Assembly: GCF_003952665.1 (NCBI RefSeq)
Contig: NZ_CP017946.1
Coordinates: 4,793,001-4,857,000 of the forward strand
Length of the DNA stretch: 64,000 nt
From: Bosea sp. Tri-49
Lineage (GTDB): Bacteria; Pseudomonadota; Alphaproteobacteria; Rhizobiales; Beijerinckiaceae
Direction: 5' to 3'
Part shown: piece after piece, positions 17,125 through 25,242 of the stretch
Layout: the number at the start of each line of letters is the position of its first letter
How positions within the stretch are numbered: position 1 is the stretch's first letter
Translations under genes and position numbers: made by a program
The notes under the pieces: model-generated
Seen by the model: only the letters and a program-made list of their open reading frames with translations
Told to the model about the DNA's origin: nothing
Database searches by the model: none

Positions 17125-18720
17125 TCAGTAGCCGAGGGCGCAGCCGTCCTTGCGCGGGTCGGAGCCGCCGGTCAGCGTGCCCTTCTCCCAATCAATCCAG
17201 ATCGCCTGGGCCCCGCCCATCGGCGATTTCGGCGGCTGGACGTCGAAGCCGCGCGCCGTAAGCGCTGCGCCGACGCTGTCGCGCAGGCGGCTTTCGGTCT
17301 CGACCGTGTTCGTTCCCGGCAGCGGGAAGAGGCGCGGCAGGTCGATCGCCTCCTGCAGATCGAGGCCATGATCGAACAGCTTGGCCAAGAAATGGGCTTG
17401 GCCCATCGCCTGATAGTGCCCGCCCATCACGCCGAAGGGCATGACGACGCGGCCGTTTTCGGCAAGCATGCCGGGGATGATGGTGTGCATCGGGCGCTTG
17501 CGGGGCGCGATCGCGTTGGGATGGCCCTGCTTCAGCACGAAGCTCTGGCCGCGATTATGGAAGAGCACGCCGGACTTTTTGGTCATCAACCCGCTGCCAT
17601 AGGGCGAGAAGATCGAGTTGATGAAGGAGACGGCGTTCCGGTCCTTGTCGACGACGCTGATGTAGACCGTGTCCTTGTGCTCGGCGCCGCCGGGGACGAC
17701 CGGCAGCGGATCGAGCGCGCGCTCCGGATCGATCATGCCGGCGAGTTCGTCGGCGAGCTTATTCGAGAGCAGGTGCTCGACCGGAACCTCGGCCTTGGCG
17801 GGGTCGGCGAGGAAGCGATCGCGGGCGGCGTAGGCGAGGCGGGTCGCTTCCAGTTCGATATGCAGGTTTTCGACCGCGAGCGGGCCGCCCTTGGGCTTGA
17901 AGCGCTCGAGGATCTTCATGATCAGCAGGGCGATGACGCCCTGGCCGTTGGGCGGGCACTCATAGACGGTGCGGCCACGGAAGCTTGCGCTGATCGGCGT
18001 GACGTATTCGCCCTCGGCCGTGGCGAAGTCGTCAGCCGTGTGCAGGCCGCCGGCGGCCTTTAGATAATCGACCATCTCCAGGGTGATCTCGCCGCGATAG
18101 AAGGCGTCACGGCCCTCGCGGCCGATCGCTTCGAGCGTCTCGGCCAGGGCCGGCTGGCGCTGGACAGTGCCGGCCCGCGGGGCCTGCCCGTCGACGAGGA
18201 AGGTCGCGGCGGCGTTCGTGTCCTGGATCAGGAGATCGCGCTGGGCGGCGAGGTCGTAGGCGGCGCGCGGCGTCAGGGCATAGCCGTCGCGGGCATAGGC
18301 GATAGCCGGCGCGAGGACCTCCGCGAGCGGCAGGCGGCCATGGTCCTTGTTGAGCTGGGTCCAGGCATCGATCGCGCCCGGCACGGTGACGACATGCGGC
18401 GAATGCCGCTCCAGCGTAGTGATGCCGGCCTTCTCGTACCAATCCAGCGTCGCGGCGGCCGGCGTGCGGCCCGAGCCGTTATAGGCGAGGACATCGGTCG
18501 AGCCGCCGCGCGCATAGAGCACGAAGCAGTCGCCGCCGATCCCGGTTGAGCCGGCTTCGACGACGCATTGCACGGCGCAGGCGGCAATCGCCGCATCGAT
18601 CGCATTGCCGCCGGCCTTCATGATGTCGAGCGCGGCGAGCGTCGAGGCGGGATGCGAGGTCGCCGCCATCGCATTGCGGCTGATGGCGAGGGACCGACCG
18701 GGAAGTTCAAGATCGCGCAT
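17125..18720 (-). CDS. Gamma-glutamyltransferase-like Ntn hydrolase without signal peptide
   Basis: A 531-aa Ntn-hydrolase proenzyme. Thr351 in EHKDTVYISVVDKD is the expected self-cleavage site and nucleophile, giving subunits of about 350 and 181 residues. Arg85 in NGSGRTP corresponds to the residue that binds the gamma-glutamyl carboxylate. FGVMGGHYQAMGQ and DLPRLFPLPG are typical small-subunit segments. The N-terminus MRDLELPGRSLAISRNAMAATSHP lacks any signal peptide, unlike classic periplasmic GGT, so it should act in the cytoplasm on an imported substrate. It follows the SBP gene in the operon. A gamma-glutamyl peptide or related amide is the likely substrate, but members of this group have varied activities. 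Confidence 0.87.
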   Translation of the reverse strand: MRDLELPGRSLAISRNAMAATSHPASTLAALDIMKAGGNAIDAAIAACAVQCVVEAGSTGIGGDCFVLYARGGSTDVLAYNGSGRTPAAATLDWYEKAGITTLERHSPHVVTVPGAIDAWTQLNKDHGRLPLAEVLAPAIAYARDGYALTPRAAYDLAAQRDLLIQDTNAAATFLVDGQAPRAGTVQRQPALAETLEAIGREGRDAFYRGEITLEMVDYLKAAGGLHTADDFATAEGEYVTPISASFRGRTVYECPPNGQGVIALLIMKILERFKPKGGPLAVENLHIELEATRLAYAARDRFLADPAKAEVPVEHLLSNKLADELAGMIDPERALDPLPVVPGGAEHKDTVYISVVDKDRNAVSFINSIFSPYGSGLMTKKSGVLFHNRGQSFVLKQGHPNAIAPRKRPMHTIIPGMLAENGRVVMPFGVMGGHYQAMGQAHFLAKLFDHGLDLQEAIDLPRLFPLPGTNTVETESRLRDSVGAALTARGFDVQPPKSPMGGAQAIWIDWEKGTLTGGSDPRKDGCALGY

Positions 18721-18742
18721 GGACTAGCTTTCGTGGCAATCT

Positions 18743-18763
18743 GGCCGGCGTTCGCCGCCGGCC
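18743..18763. terminator. GC hairpin after the Tat-type SBP gene
   Basis: GGCCGGCG (18743-18750) pairs with CGCCGGCC (18756-18763), with a 5-nt loop, followed on the plus strand by TTTTT. The flanking genes are both on the minus strand, where the T run precedes the hairpin. It is therefore better read as an intercistronic stem-loop that protects the SBP message than as a classic terminator of that operon. Confidence 0.45.
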
Positions 18764-18789
18764 TTTTTGGGGAAGGAAGCGAAGGGCGC

Positions 18790-20376
18790 TCAGCCCTTGC
18801 GCAGATTGGTGAAGACCGGGACGCCGTTGAGCATGCCCGTCAGGGTCTTGCGATAGGCGACCGGCTGCAGATACTGGCCGGCCGGGACATAGGGCACGTC
18901 CTGCATCGCCTGCAGCTCGATCTCGCGGGCGATCGCCTTCTGCTGCGCCGGGTCGCCGGCGGTTAGGAAGCGGGCGCGCAGGGCCTCGATCTGCGGGCTG
19001 TCGGGCCAGCCCGGGCTGCCCTTGGCGCCGTTGCCGCGCAAGGGCGAACTCGTCGCCGGCGAGCCGAGGTCAAGCCCTGCCCAGTAGGTAACGTAGCAGC
19101 TCCAGCCGCCCTGCTCGACCGGGTTGCGATTGCTGATGCGCTGCAGGACGGTGCCCCAGTCGGCTGCGACGAAGTCGACATTGACGCCGATCTTGCGCAG
19201 CGCGTCGGCGGCGACGTCGCAGACCAGAGAGATGCGCGGCACGTCCTGCGCCGCGAGGAAGACGGCGCGCTCGCCCTTGTAGCCGGCGGCAGCGAGCTCC
19301 TGCTTGAGCTTTCCGAAATCCTTCGGGCCCTTCAGGGCCTTGGCGGCGACGTCGGACGCCATCGGCGAATTGTTCGGGAAGAAGCCGATGCTGCCGCGCT
19401 CGACCTGCGGGTCGCCGCCGCAGACCGCGTTCATGCACTCTTCCTGGTCGATCGCCTGGAGGATGACGCGCCGGATCGCCGGATTGTTGAAGGGCGGTTG
19501 CAGATGGTTGAGCCGGAGCTGCCCGGCCATGCCGGTCCGATCCTTGACCTCGACCACGATGTTCGGGTCCTTCCGCAGCAGCGGCAGGAGGTCGATGATC
19601 GGCTGCTCGACCCAGTCGACCGCACCGGTCTGCAGCGCGGCGACCGCGGTCGCGGCATCAGGCATGACAACGAATTCAATGCGATCGAGATAGGGCGAGC
19701 GCGGGCCGGCGGTGAAGCTCGGCGTGCCCCCGGAACGCGGGACGTAAGCCTCGTGCCTGGCATAGACATGGCGGGCGCCGGCGATGCGCTCGGCGGTGAG
19801 ATAGCGATACGGGCCACTGCCGATCGCCTCGGGGATCTGCTTGAACGGGTCGGTCGCGGCGAGGCGCTCCGGCATGATCGCGGCGACAAGGGCGCTCGGG
19901 CGGGCGAGCGCCGCCGGCAGCTGCGGGAAGGGCGTCTTCAGCCGGAAGACGATAGTGCGATCATCAGGCGCCGAGAGCTCGTCGGTCGCCGCCATCAGCG
20001 CCTGCCCGAAGGTGTCGCGCACGCCCCAGCGCTTGATCGAGGCGACAGCATCGCGCGCCAGCACTTTACTGCCGTCATGGAAGACGAGGCCTGGCCGCAG
20101 CGTCAGGATCCAGCGCTTGCCGTCATCCTCGACGACATGGCCTTCGACCATTTGCGGCTGGGGCTGGAACTGGTCGTCGAGCCCGTAGAGCGTGTCCCAG
20201 ACCAGCAGGGCGTGGGTGCGGGTCGAATATCCGTTGGTCCAGATCGGATCGATGATCGCGACGTCGGAATAGGGCACGAAGCGCAGGGTCTTGGCATCCT
20301 GCGCCGTGGCGAGATGCGGTGCTGCCGGCAGGAAGGCGGCAGCTGCCGAGGCTTTCAGGAACTGGCGTCGATCCAT
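18790..20376 (-). CDS. ABC transporter substrate-binding protein, family 5, Tat-exported
   Basis: A 528-aa periplasmic binding protein. The ATG at 20376 gives MDRRQFLKASAAAAFLPAAPHLATAQ, a Tat-type signal with RRQFLK; an in-frame start at 20391 would add five residues. Family features include the KTLRFVPYSDVAIIDPIW start of the mature part and WILTLRPGLVFHDGSKVLARDAVASIKRW. It resembles the SBP at 45369 (shared ASxKRWGxRD region), so the two form a subfamily. No permease or ATPase lies in this operon, so it must share a membrane complex encoded elsewhere. It sits between its GntR regulator and the GGT-like enzyme. Confidence 0.9.
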   Translation of the reverse strand: MDRRQFLKASAAAAFLPAAPHLATAQDAKTLRFVPYSDVAIIDPIWTNGYSTRTHALLVWDTLYGLDDQFQPQPQMVEGHVVEDDGKRWILTLRPGLVFHDGSKVLARDAVASIKRWGVRDTFGQALMAATDELSAPDDRTIVFRLKTPFPQLPAALARPSALVAAIMPERLAATDPFKQIPEAIGSGPYRYLTAERIAGARHVYARHEAYVPRSGGTPSFTAGPRSPYLDRIEFVVMPDAATAVAALQTGAVDWVEQPIIDLLPLLRKDPNIVVEVKDRTGMAGQLRLNHLQPPFNNPAIRRVILQAIDQEECMNAVCGGDPQVERGSIGFFPNNSPMASDVAAKALKGPKDFGKLKQELAAAGYKGERAVFLAAQDVPRISLVCDVAADALRKIGVNVDFVAADWGTVLQRISNRNPVEQGGWSCYVTYWAGLDLGSPATSSPLRGNGAKGSPGWPDSPQIEALRARFLTAGDPAQQKAIAREIELQAMQDVPYVPAGQYLQPVAYRKTLTGMLNGVPVFTNLRKG

Positions 20377-20457
20377 GGTTGATCCCCTCATTGTTCTGGC
20401 TGACCCTCGGGCGTCCTCGGGAGCGCGGCCTTCTGGCGGGCCGCTGCGTGGTTCGGT

Positions 20458-21165
20458 TCAGAGCTGGGCGCTGGCCGGCAGGGCCGATGGAGCTCCGGCT
20501 GCCTGACCGCGGCTGCGCAGAAACTCGGCGAGGCGAGGTGCGGTGCGCAGGACGTGGTCGCGCATCACCGCCTCGGCATGCTCGGCGTCGCCGGTCCTGA
20601 TGGCCTCGACCACCTCGTCCTGGCGCTCGGTGGCATGGGCCGGCTGGGCGACATGGTGGAGCCAGACGCGCATATAGGGCTCGACGGCGATGTGCAGCGC
20701 CGCGATCTGGGCGATCAATTTGGGTCGCCGGCTCAGGCCACAGATATAGGCGTGGAATTCCTGGTGTTTGCCGAGCCAGTCGGCGCCGCCGGCTGCGCCG
20801 GCGCGATGCATGCGGACGACATGGTCGTCGAGGTCGGCCAGTGCCGCGGCGTCGAAGCGCGGCATGGCCAAGCGGACCGCCAGTCCCTCCAGCACGGAGC
20901 GGATCTCGAAGAGTTCGTAGATTTCCTCGATGGTCAGACCCGAGACGATGCAGCCGCGATTGGGGCGGATGAGGACTAGCCCCTCATTGGCGAGGCGCTG
21001 GAAAGCCTCGCGCACCGGCATGCGGCTCATGGCGAGCTCGCGCGCGATCGTCTCCGGGATCAAGCGCTCGCCGGGCTGATAGCGCGCGCTGCGGATGTCC
21101 TGGAGGATGGCGCGATAGGCCTCGTCCTGCGCCGTCGCGGCCATGCCCTTGGAGGCGAAGCTCAT
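20458..21165 (-). CDS. GntR/FCD-family transcriptional regulator
   Basis: A 235-aa FadR-type regulator. The winged helix spans about residues 12-75 (LIPETIARELAMSRMPVREAFQRLANEGLVLIRPNRG) and the FCD domain about 85-220, with the HQEFHAYICGLS segment and later histidines as probable metal ligands. The ATG at 21165 is chosen because GAGGGAAC precedes it; a TTG five codons upstream is possible but weaker. It is the first gene of a minus-strand operon with the SBP, GGT-like and IlvD/Edd genes, so it probably autoregulates that operon. The promoter should lie in 21166-21290, where CTGTATGAGTGTATCC (21205-21220) contains GTAT-type half-sites. Confidence 0.87.
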   Translation of the reverse strand: MSFASKGMAATAQDEAYRAILQDIRSARYQPGERLIPETIARELAMSRMPVREAFQRLANEGLVLIRPNRGCIVSGLTIEEIYELFEIRSVLEGLAVRLAMPRFDAAALADLDDHVVRMHRAGAAGGADWLGKHQEFHAYICGLSRRPKLIAQIAALHIAVEPYMRVWLHHVAQPAHATERQDEVVEAIRTGDAEHAEAVMRDHVLRTAPRLAEFLRSRGQAAGAPSALPASAQL

Positions 21166-21290
21166 CCCGTTCCCTCGCAAGCCGTCTGCACTCGATCAAC
21201 CGCTCTGTATGAGTGTATCCACTATTACAAAGCTAGAATCGGGCGACGCGCAAGGGGCTTGCGCGGTGACAGCGCCATGGCGTCGGAGGG

Positions 21291-22442
21291 TCAGAGTGCG
21301 GCGGCGTAGAATTCGAGATAGCGGCGCGTGACCTCGTGCCAGGAATAGGATGCGAGGTCCGAGAGGCGCGGGCGCGTATTGCCGGGGTAGCGGACAAGAT
21401 CGGCATGAGCTTGTTCGACGGCCAGAGCGGCCTCGTCCACATCGGCGAAATCGACGGTGCGGACGACAGGGAATTTGCTCGCCAGGCCGGCGAAGGCCGC
21501 ATTGGGCTGGACGATCGGGACGAGGCCGGCGCTCATCGCCTCGACCAGGGCAAGGCCGAAGCCCTCGAACTCCGAAGCGGAGACGAAGAGCGAGGCACGG
21601 CTCATCACCGTTCGCGCCGCGGCATCGTCGAGGCTGAGATGGAGCGCCACATTCTGCTCCATGCCGGCGTCGGCGATCGCCCCGCGCAGTGCTTCTTCGG
21701 TCCAGTCCGAGGTGACGCCAAGCATATCGAGCTGCCAGCTCGGCTCGCGCCGCGCCAGCGCCGCCATCATCGCAATCAGCCGGTCGGGGCGCTTGTTCTT
21801 GGAGAAGCGGCCGATGCTGACGAGGCGCCGCTGCGGCTCCGGGCTGGAGGCGCCGGCAAACTTATCGAGGTCGACGCCGTTCTCGATCACCCGGACCTTG
21901 CCGGGCGCGAGCCGCTCGAACATGCGGGCATCGTTGGTGCTGCAGCCGGCGATGCCGCGATAGATCTGCGCCGAGAGCCGGGTCGGGCCGTTGAACCAGA
22001 GCTTCTTCAAGCCTGCGAAGTCGGCGGTGTGGAAGAAGCCGCCATGGGTAGTGGCGACGAGCGGCTTGCGATGCAGCAGCCAGCCGAGCGCCAGCGCGTC
22101 GAAGAAGAAATCGATCGCATGGACATGGACGAGATCGGCCTCGCGCAGATGGGCGAAGACGTCAGGCGCGACCGGATAGCGCGTCGAGCCGCGGAAGGGG
22201 ATGCGGCTGACGGGGATGCCGTCGATCACCTCGCTCGCCGGCAGGACGAGCTCCGGCCGTGAGAACAGGCGATCGAGGGTCACGACGGACGGGCGCAGGC
22301 CAACGGCGAGCTGGGCCCGGCAAAGATTGGCGACGACGTCCTCGAGGCCGCCGCGATTTGGCAGGAACTGGCGCACGACATGGACGATGCGGGTGCCTGC
22401 CGGCACTGCGGACGCCGAGCGATGGGAGAAGGGAGCGGTCAC
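21291..22442 (-). CDS. GT4-family glycosyltransferase
   Basis: A 383-aa retaining glycosyltransferase of the GT-B fold. The N-terminal Rossmann part starts RIVHVVRQFLPNRGGLEDVVANL, with the glycine-rich acceptor loop. The C-terminal donor domain has RLVSIGRFSKNKRPDRLI and the EX7E-type stretch SASEFEGFGLALVEAMSAGLVPIV. The GTG at 22442 overlaps the cellulase stop (GTGA); upstream in-frame starts would run into that gene. It is the last gene of the left exopolysaccharide arm. It probably adds a sugar to the lipid-linked repeat unit on the cytoplasmic side. Sugar specificity cannot be read. Confidence 0.88.
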   Translation of the reverse strand: MTAPFSHRSASAVPAGTRIVHVVRQFLPNRGGLEDVVANLCRAQLAVGLRPSVVTLDRLFSRPELVLPASEVIDGIPVSRIPFRGSTRYPVAPDVFAHLREADLVHVHAIDFFFDALALGWLLHRKPLVATTHGGFFHTADFAGLKKLWFNGPTRLSAQIYRGIAGCSTNDARMFERLAPGKVRVIENGVDLDKFAGASSPEPQRRLVSIGRFSKNKRPDRLIAMMAALARREPSWQLDMLGVTSDWTEEALRGAIADAGMEQNVALHLSLDDAAARTVMSRASLFVSASEFEGFGLALVEAMSAGLVPIVQPNAAFAGLASKFPVVRTVDFADVDEAALAVEQAHADLVRYPGNTRPRLSDLASYSWHEVTRRYLEFYAAAL

Positions 22443-23467
22443 GGTTTGGCCTCCGGACCGCAAATAGCAGTAGGCTTCTTCGCCTTGAAGCGCTGAGTTA
22501 GCAGCTTCATCTGCGGGCGTTCGCCAGCCGGGGTGGGCTCGAGGTTGAAGACATAGTCCGCCGGCCACCAAGCCCCGGCCCCCCAGGCGGTCCAGCCCAG
22601 CCATTGCTGCGGGTTGGCATCGAGCTTCGTCACCATCTGCCGCAGCGCAGTGAGGCATTCGGGCCGGTTCGAAGCGGCGAACTCGCCGAGGAAGCCGCGG
22701 CGGCCATGTGTCTTGAGCCAGGCGGTGACGTCGTCGATGCCCTTCAGCGCACCGGCGGCGGCCGAGCATTCCGAGGCGCGGCCGGAATAGTCGGCGTCGA
22801 GATATTGATGGAAGTCGTAGGCGTAACGGTCGAGCGGGTCGACGACGCCGAGCAGATCGCGGCCGTTGTTGCCGACGGGCAGATCGGAGGTCCAGCTATG
22901 GGCGCCGCCGAAGGCCGTGCCGGTGACGAGCAGCAATTGCTTGGCGCCCGCCTTGCGGATCGCGGCGATGGCGGTGTTCTGGATCTTGGCCCAGTTCGCG
23001 CTGTTGATGTCGTGCGGCTCGTTCATCAGCGAGAAAACGAGCTTGGGACGGTCGCGATAATGCTGCGCGAGCTTGCCCCAGACATCGGCGAGCGCTGCGG
23101 CCGGGAGTTCGGCCGAGCCGAGCTGCTTCTTGGCGTAGTAGCCGTAATTATGCAGGTCGATGATGGCGACCAGCCCGGCCTCGTTGATCCGGCGGACTGT
23201 CTGGTCGAGATAGGCGAGCTCCATGATGTCGAGCGAGCCGTTGAGTTGCGGCTGGAGGCGCTCCCAGCGGAAGGGCAGGCGGACGGCGCTCGCACCGAGC
23301 TTGCCGAGGCGCTGGATCGCCGCTTCGCTGGGATAGGTGTAGTCGGTGTCGACCTTGCCGGGCGTATCGCCGAACTCGGCGCCCGACAGGTTGACGCCAC
23401 GCAGACAGGTCTCCGCCCATGCGGGCAGAGCGGCGAGCAGCGCCAAGGCGAACACGGCCGCCCTCAT
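22439..23467 (-). CDS. Secreted GH5-family glycoside hydrolase (cellulase-like)
   Basis: A 342-aa clan-A glycosidase with a Sec signal peptide (MRAAVFALALLAALPAWAE, cleavage near residue 19). The catalytic residues are clear: Glu150 in SLMNEPHD (acid/base) and Glu262 in GFLGEFAAS (nucleophile), with support from DLHNYG (His106) and DFHQYLD (His220). It would hydrolyse beta-1,4-glucan-like bonds in the periplasm or outside. It overlaps both neighbours by 4 bp, so it is an integral part of the exopolysaccharide operon and likely trims or edits the polymer made here, as cellulases do in other polysaccharide secretion loci. Confidence 0.9.
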   Translation of the reverse strand: MRAAVFALALLAALPAWAETCLRGVNLSGAEFGDTPGKVDTDYTYPSEAAIQRLGKLGASAVRLPFRWERLQPQLNGSLDIMELAYLDQTVRRINEAGLVAIIDLHNYGYYAKKQLGSAELPAAALADVWGKLAQHYRDRPKLVFSLMNEPHDINSANWAKIQNTAIAAIRKAGAKQLLLVTGTAFGGAHSWTSDLPVGNNGRDLLGVVDPLDRYAYDFHQYLDADYSGRASECSAAAGALKGIDDVTAWLKTHGRRGFLGEFAASNRPECLTALRQMVTKLDANPQQWLGWTAWGAGAWWPADYVFNLEPTPAGERPQMKLLTQRFKAKKPTAICGPEAKP

Positions 23468-25242
23468 GGCGCGACGATCCGCAGGAGCGCATCGAGCAGC
23501 CGGCGCCCGGCGGCGAGATGCGTGAAGTTGTGGTCGGCGTCGGCGAGCATGGTCAGCGAGGCGTTCGGATAGGCGGCGAGGCCCTTGCCCGCCTCGCCGA
23601 AATAGGTCTGGAGCTCGGCCAGGCCGACGTCACCGTCGGCATAGAGCAGCGAGAGCTCGACCTTGCGCGCGGCGAGCGTGGCGAAATGGCGATGGCACTG
23701 GTGATGGAGCCGGCCATGCTTGGTCAGGCGTCCAAAGATCGGCGCGAGCTTGACCGAGAGCCGCTTGCGATAGCGGTAGATCAGATAGCGCCCGGCCGGC
23801 CCGACGCGGAGCTTGCCGGTGAGCAGGCGGCGCAAGCCGTCCTTGCGGGCCAGCGTCGCGCCGAGATCGCCGGCGCTGCGATGGGCATAGCGGATCGCAT
23901 CCTCGACGCTTTCGTCGGGGTCCCAGACGAAGCGCTCATTGTTGACGATGACGAGGCGGCGGATGCGTTCGTCGGCGACGGCGGCATGGAAGGCGGCATA
24001 GGCGCCGCTGCAGCGCCCGATCAGGACCGGCGCCTCGAAACCGCGGGCCTGCATAGCGTCGATGGCGAGGCGGACATCGTCGATCTGCGCCTGGGAATAG
24101 AGTATCTCCTCCGGCCCGTCGGCTGCCACGCCGCTGTCGCCGACGCTGCTGGCATCGAAGCGCAGCGAGGCGATGCCGCGTGCCGCGAAGGCGCGGGCCT
24201 GGTTCACGCTGACCCGGGCCCAGCCGATATGATAATCGCGGCCGGCATTGACGAAGACGATGGGTTCGCGCGCCGCAGGGCCGAGCGGCTCGCAGAGCAC
24301 GCCGAATAGGCGCCCATCCGGGCCGAAACGGATCGGGCGCTCGGTGAAGCCGTCGCCGAGCACGCCTTCTGACGGGCCAGGTAACCGGGGCATGCTGCTG
24401 CCGGTGGCAGCAGAGCCCTCCGCTTCGGCTCGCCCGGCGATCCAGTCGACGATACCGGCGATCGTCGCCTTTGGCGGACGGGCCGCCGTCGGGTCGGTGG
24501 TCAGCGTCTCGTAGCCTTCATAGGCACGTTGCGTCACCGTGCTGCCAAGGCCGGCGAGGGTCTCGGCCAGGGCCGCGTCGCCGGAATGGCCGGGCCGGGA
24601 CAGCAACAGAACCTGTTCCGACGGCGCCTGCCGGGGTGCGCTTGTTCCGAGGGTTGCGATCGCTGGCAGGCGGCCGGGGGCAATGCGCAAGCCCGCTACG
24701 GCGCAGCGCGTGTCGTCGTCCGGGTCGGTGCCGATGCCGATCCGATCCGAGACGATGCGCGTCCAGGCCGCAAGCTCGCGCAGATAGCGCTTGCCATTAC
24801 CAACCGGGGCCATCAGCACGCTGGCGGCGACCGGAGCGAGATTTTCGGCGAGCTTGAGCGCCAGTGTCCCGCCGAGCCCCTGACCGAGCAGAACGAGGCG
24901 CTCGCAGCCGCTGGCGTGCCGCAGCAGATCCGCGGCGGCGCTGATCGTCTCGAACCAGTCGTCGAGGCCCTGCGGGTCGGCAGCTTCCTGCGCATCGCCC
25001 TGGCCGGGATAGTCGAAGCGCAGGCAGGCGATGCCCTTGTCCGCGAGAGCCTGGGCGAGGCTGCGCCAGGTGGCGCGCAGGCAGAGTTCCTCATAGCCGA
25101 TGGCGCCGAGCATCAGCACCGCGAACGGCGCTTGGCCGGGATGGAGGACGCCCATGCTGCGGCCAAAGGTTACCGGCGTGCCATAGGGCGAGGCCGCCGC
25201 CTCGCCGGCTGGGTCGACGCGATAGGCCGCGACCGCCGTCAT
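23464..25242 (-). CDS. Two-domain alpha/beta hydrolase-like protein of an exopolysaccharide locus
   Basis: A 592-aa fusion of two alpha/beta hydrolase domains (about 20-270 and 300-590). Each resembles the hydrolases found in exosortase and capsule loci. The first nucleophile elbow reads LLGQGLGG (118-125), with Gly122 where Ser is expected. The second reads LIGRCSGAY (407-415), with Cys411 at the nucleophile position, and a catalytic His is likely in DADHNFTH. The protein has no signal peptide. The ATG at 25242 overlaps the flippase stop by 4 bp; upstream in-frame sequence lies inside the flippase gene. The role could be acyl-group handling of the polysaccharide. One domain may be non-catalytic. 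Confidence 0.82.
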   Translation of the reverse strand: MTAVAAYRVDPAGEAAASPYGTPVTFGRSMGVLHPGQAPFAVLMLGAIGYEELCLRATWRSLAQALADKGIACLRFDYPGQGDAQEAADPQGLDDWFETISAAADLLRHASGCERLVLLGQGLGGTLALKLAENLAPVAASVLMAPVGNGKRYLRELAAWTRIVSDRIGIGTDPDDDTRCAVAGLRIAPGRLPAIATLGTSAPRQAPSEQVLLLSRPGHSGDAALAETLAGLGSTVTQRAYEGYETLTTDPTAARPPKATIAGIVDWIAGRAEAEGSAATGSSMPRLPGPSEGVLGDGFTERPIRFGPDGRLFGVLCEPLGPAAREPIVFVNAGRDYHIGWARVSVNQARAFAARGIASLRFDASSVGDSGVAADGPEEILYSQAQIDDVRLAIDAMQARGFEAPVLIGRCSGAYAAFHAAVADERIRRLVIVNNERFVWDPDESVEDAIRYAHRSAGDLGATLARKDGLRRLLTGKLRVGPAGRYLIYRYRKRLSVKLAPIFGRLTKHGRLHHQCHRHFATLAARKVELSLLYADGDVGLAELQTYFGEAGKGLAAYPNASLTMLADADHNFTHLAAGRRLLDALLRIVAP

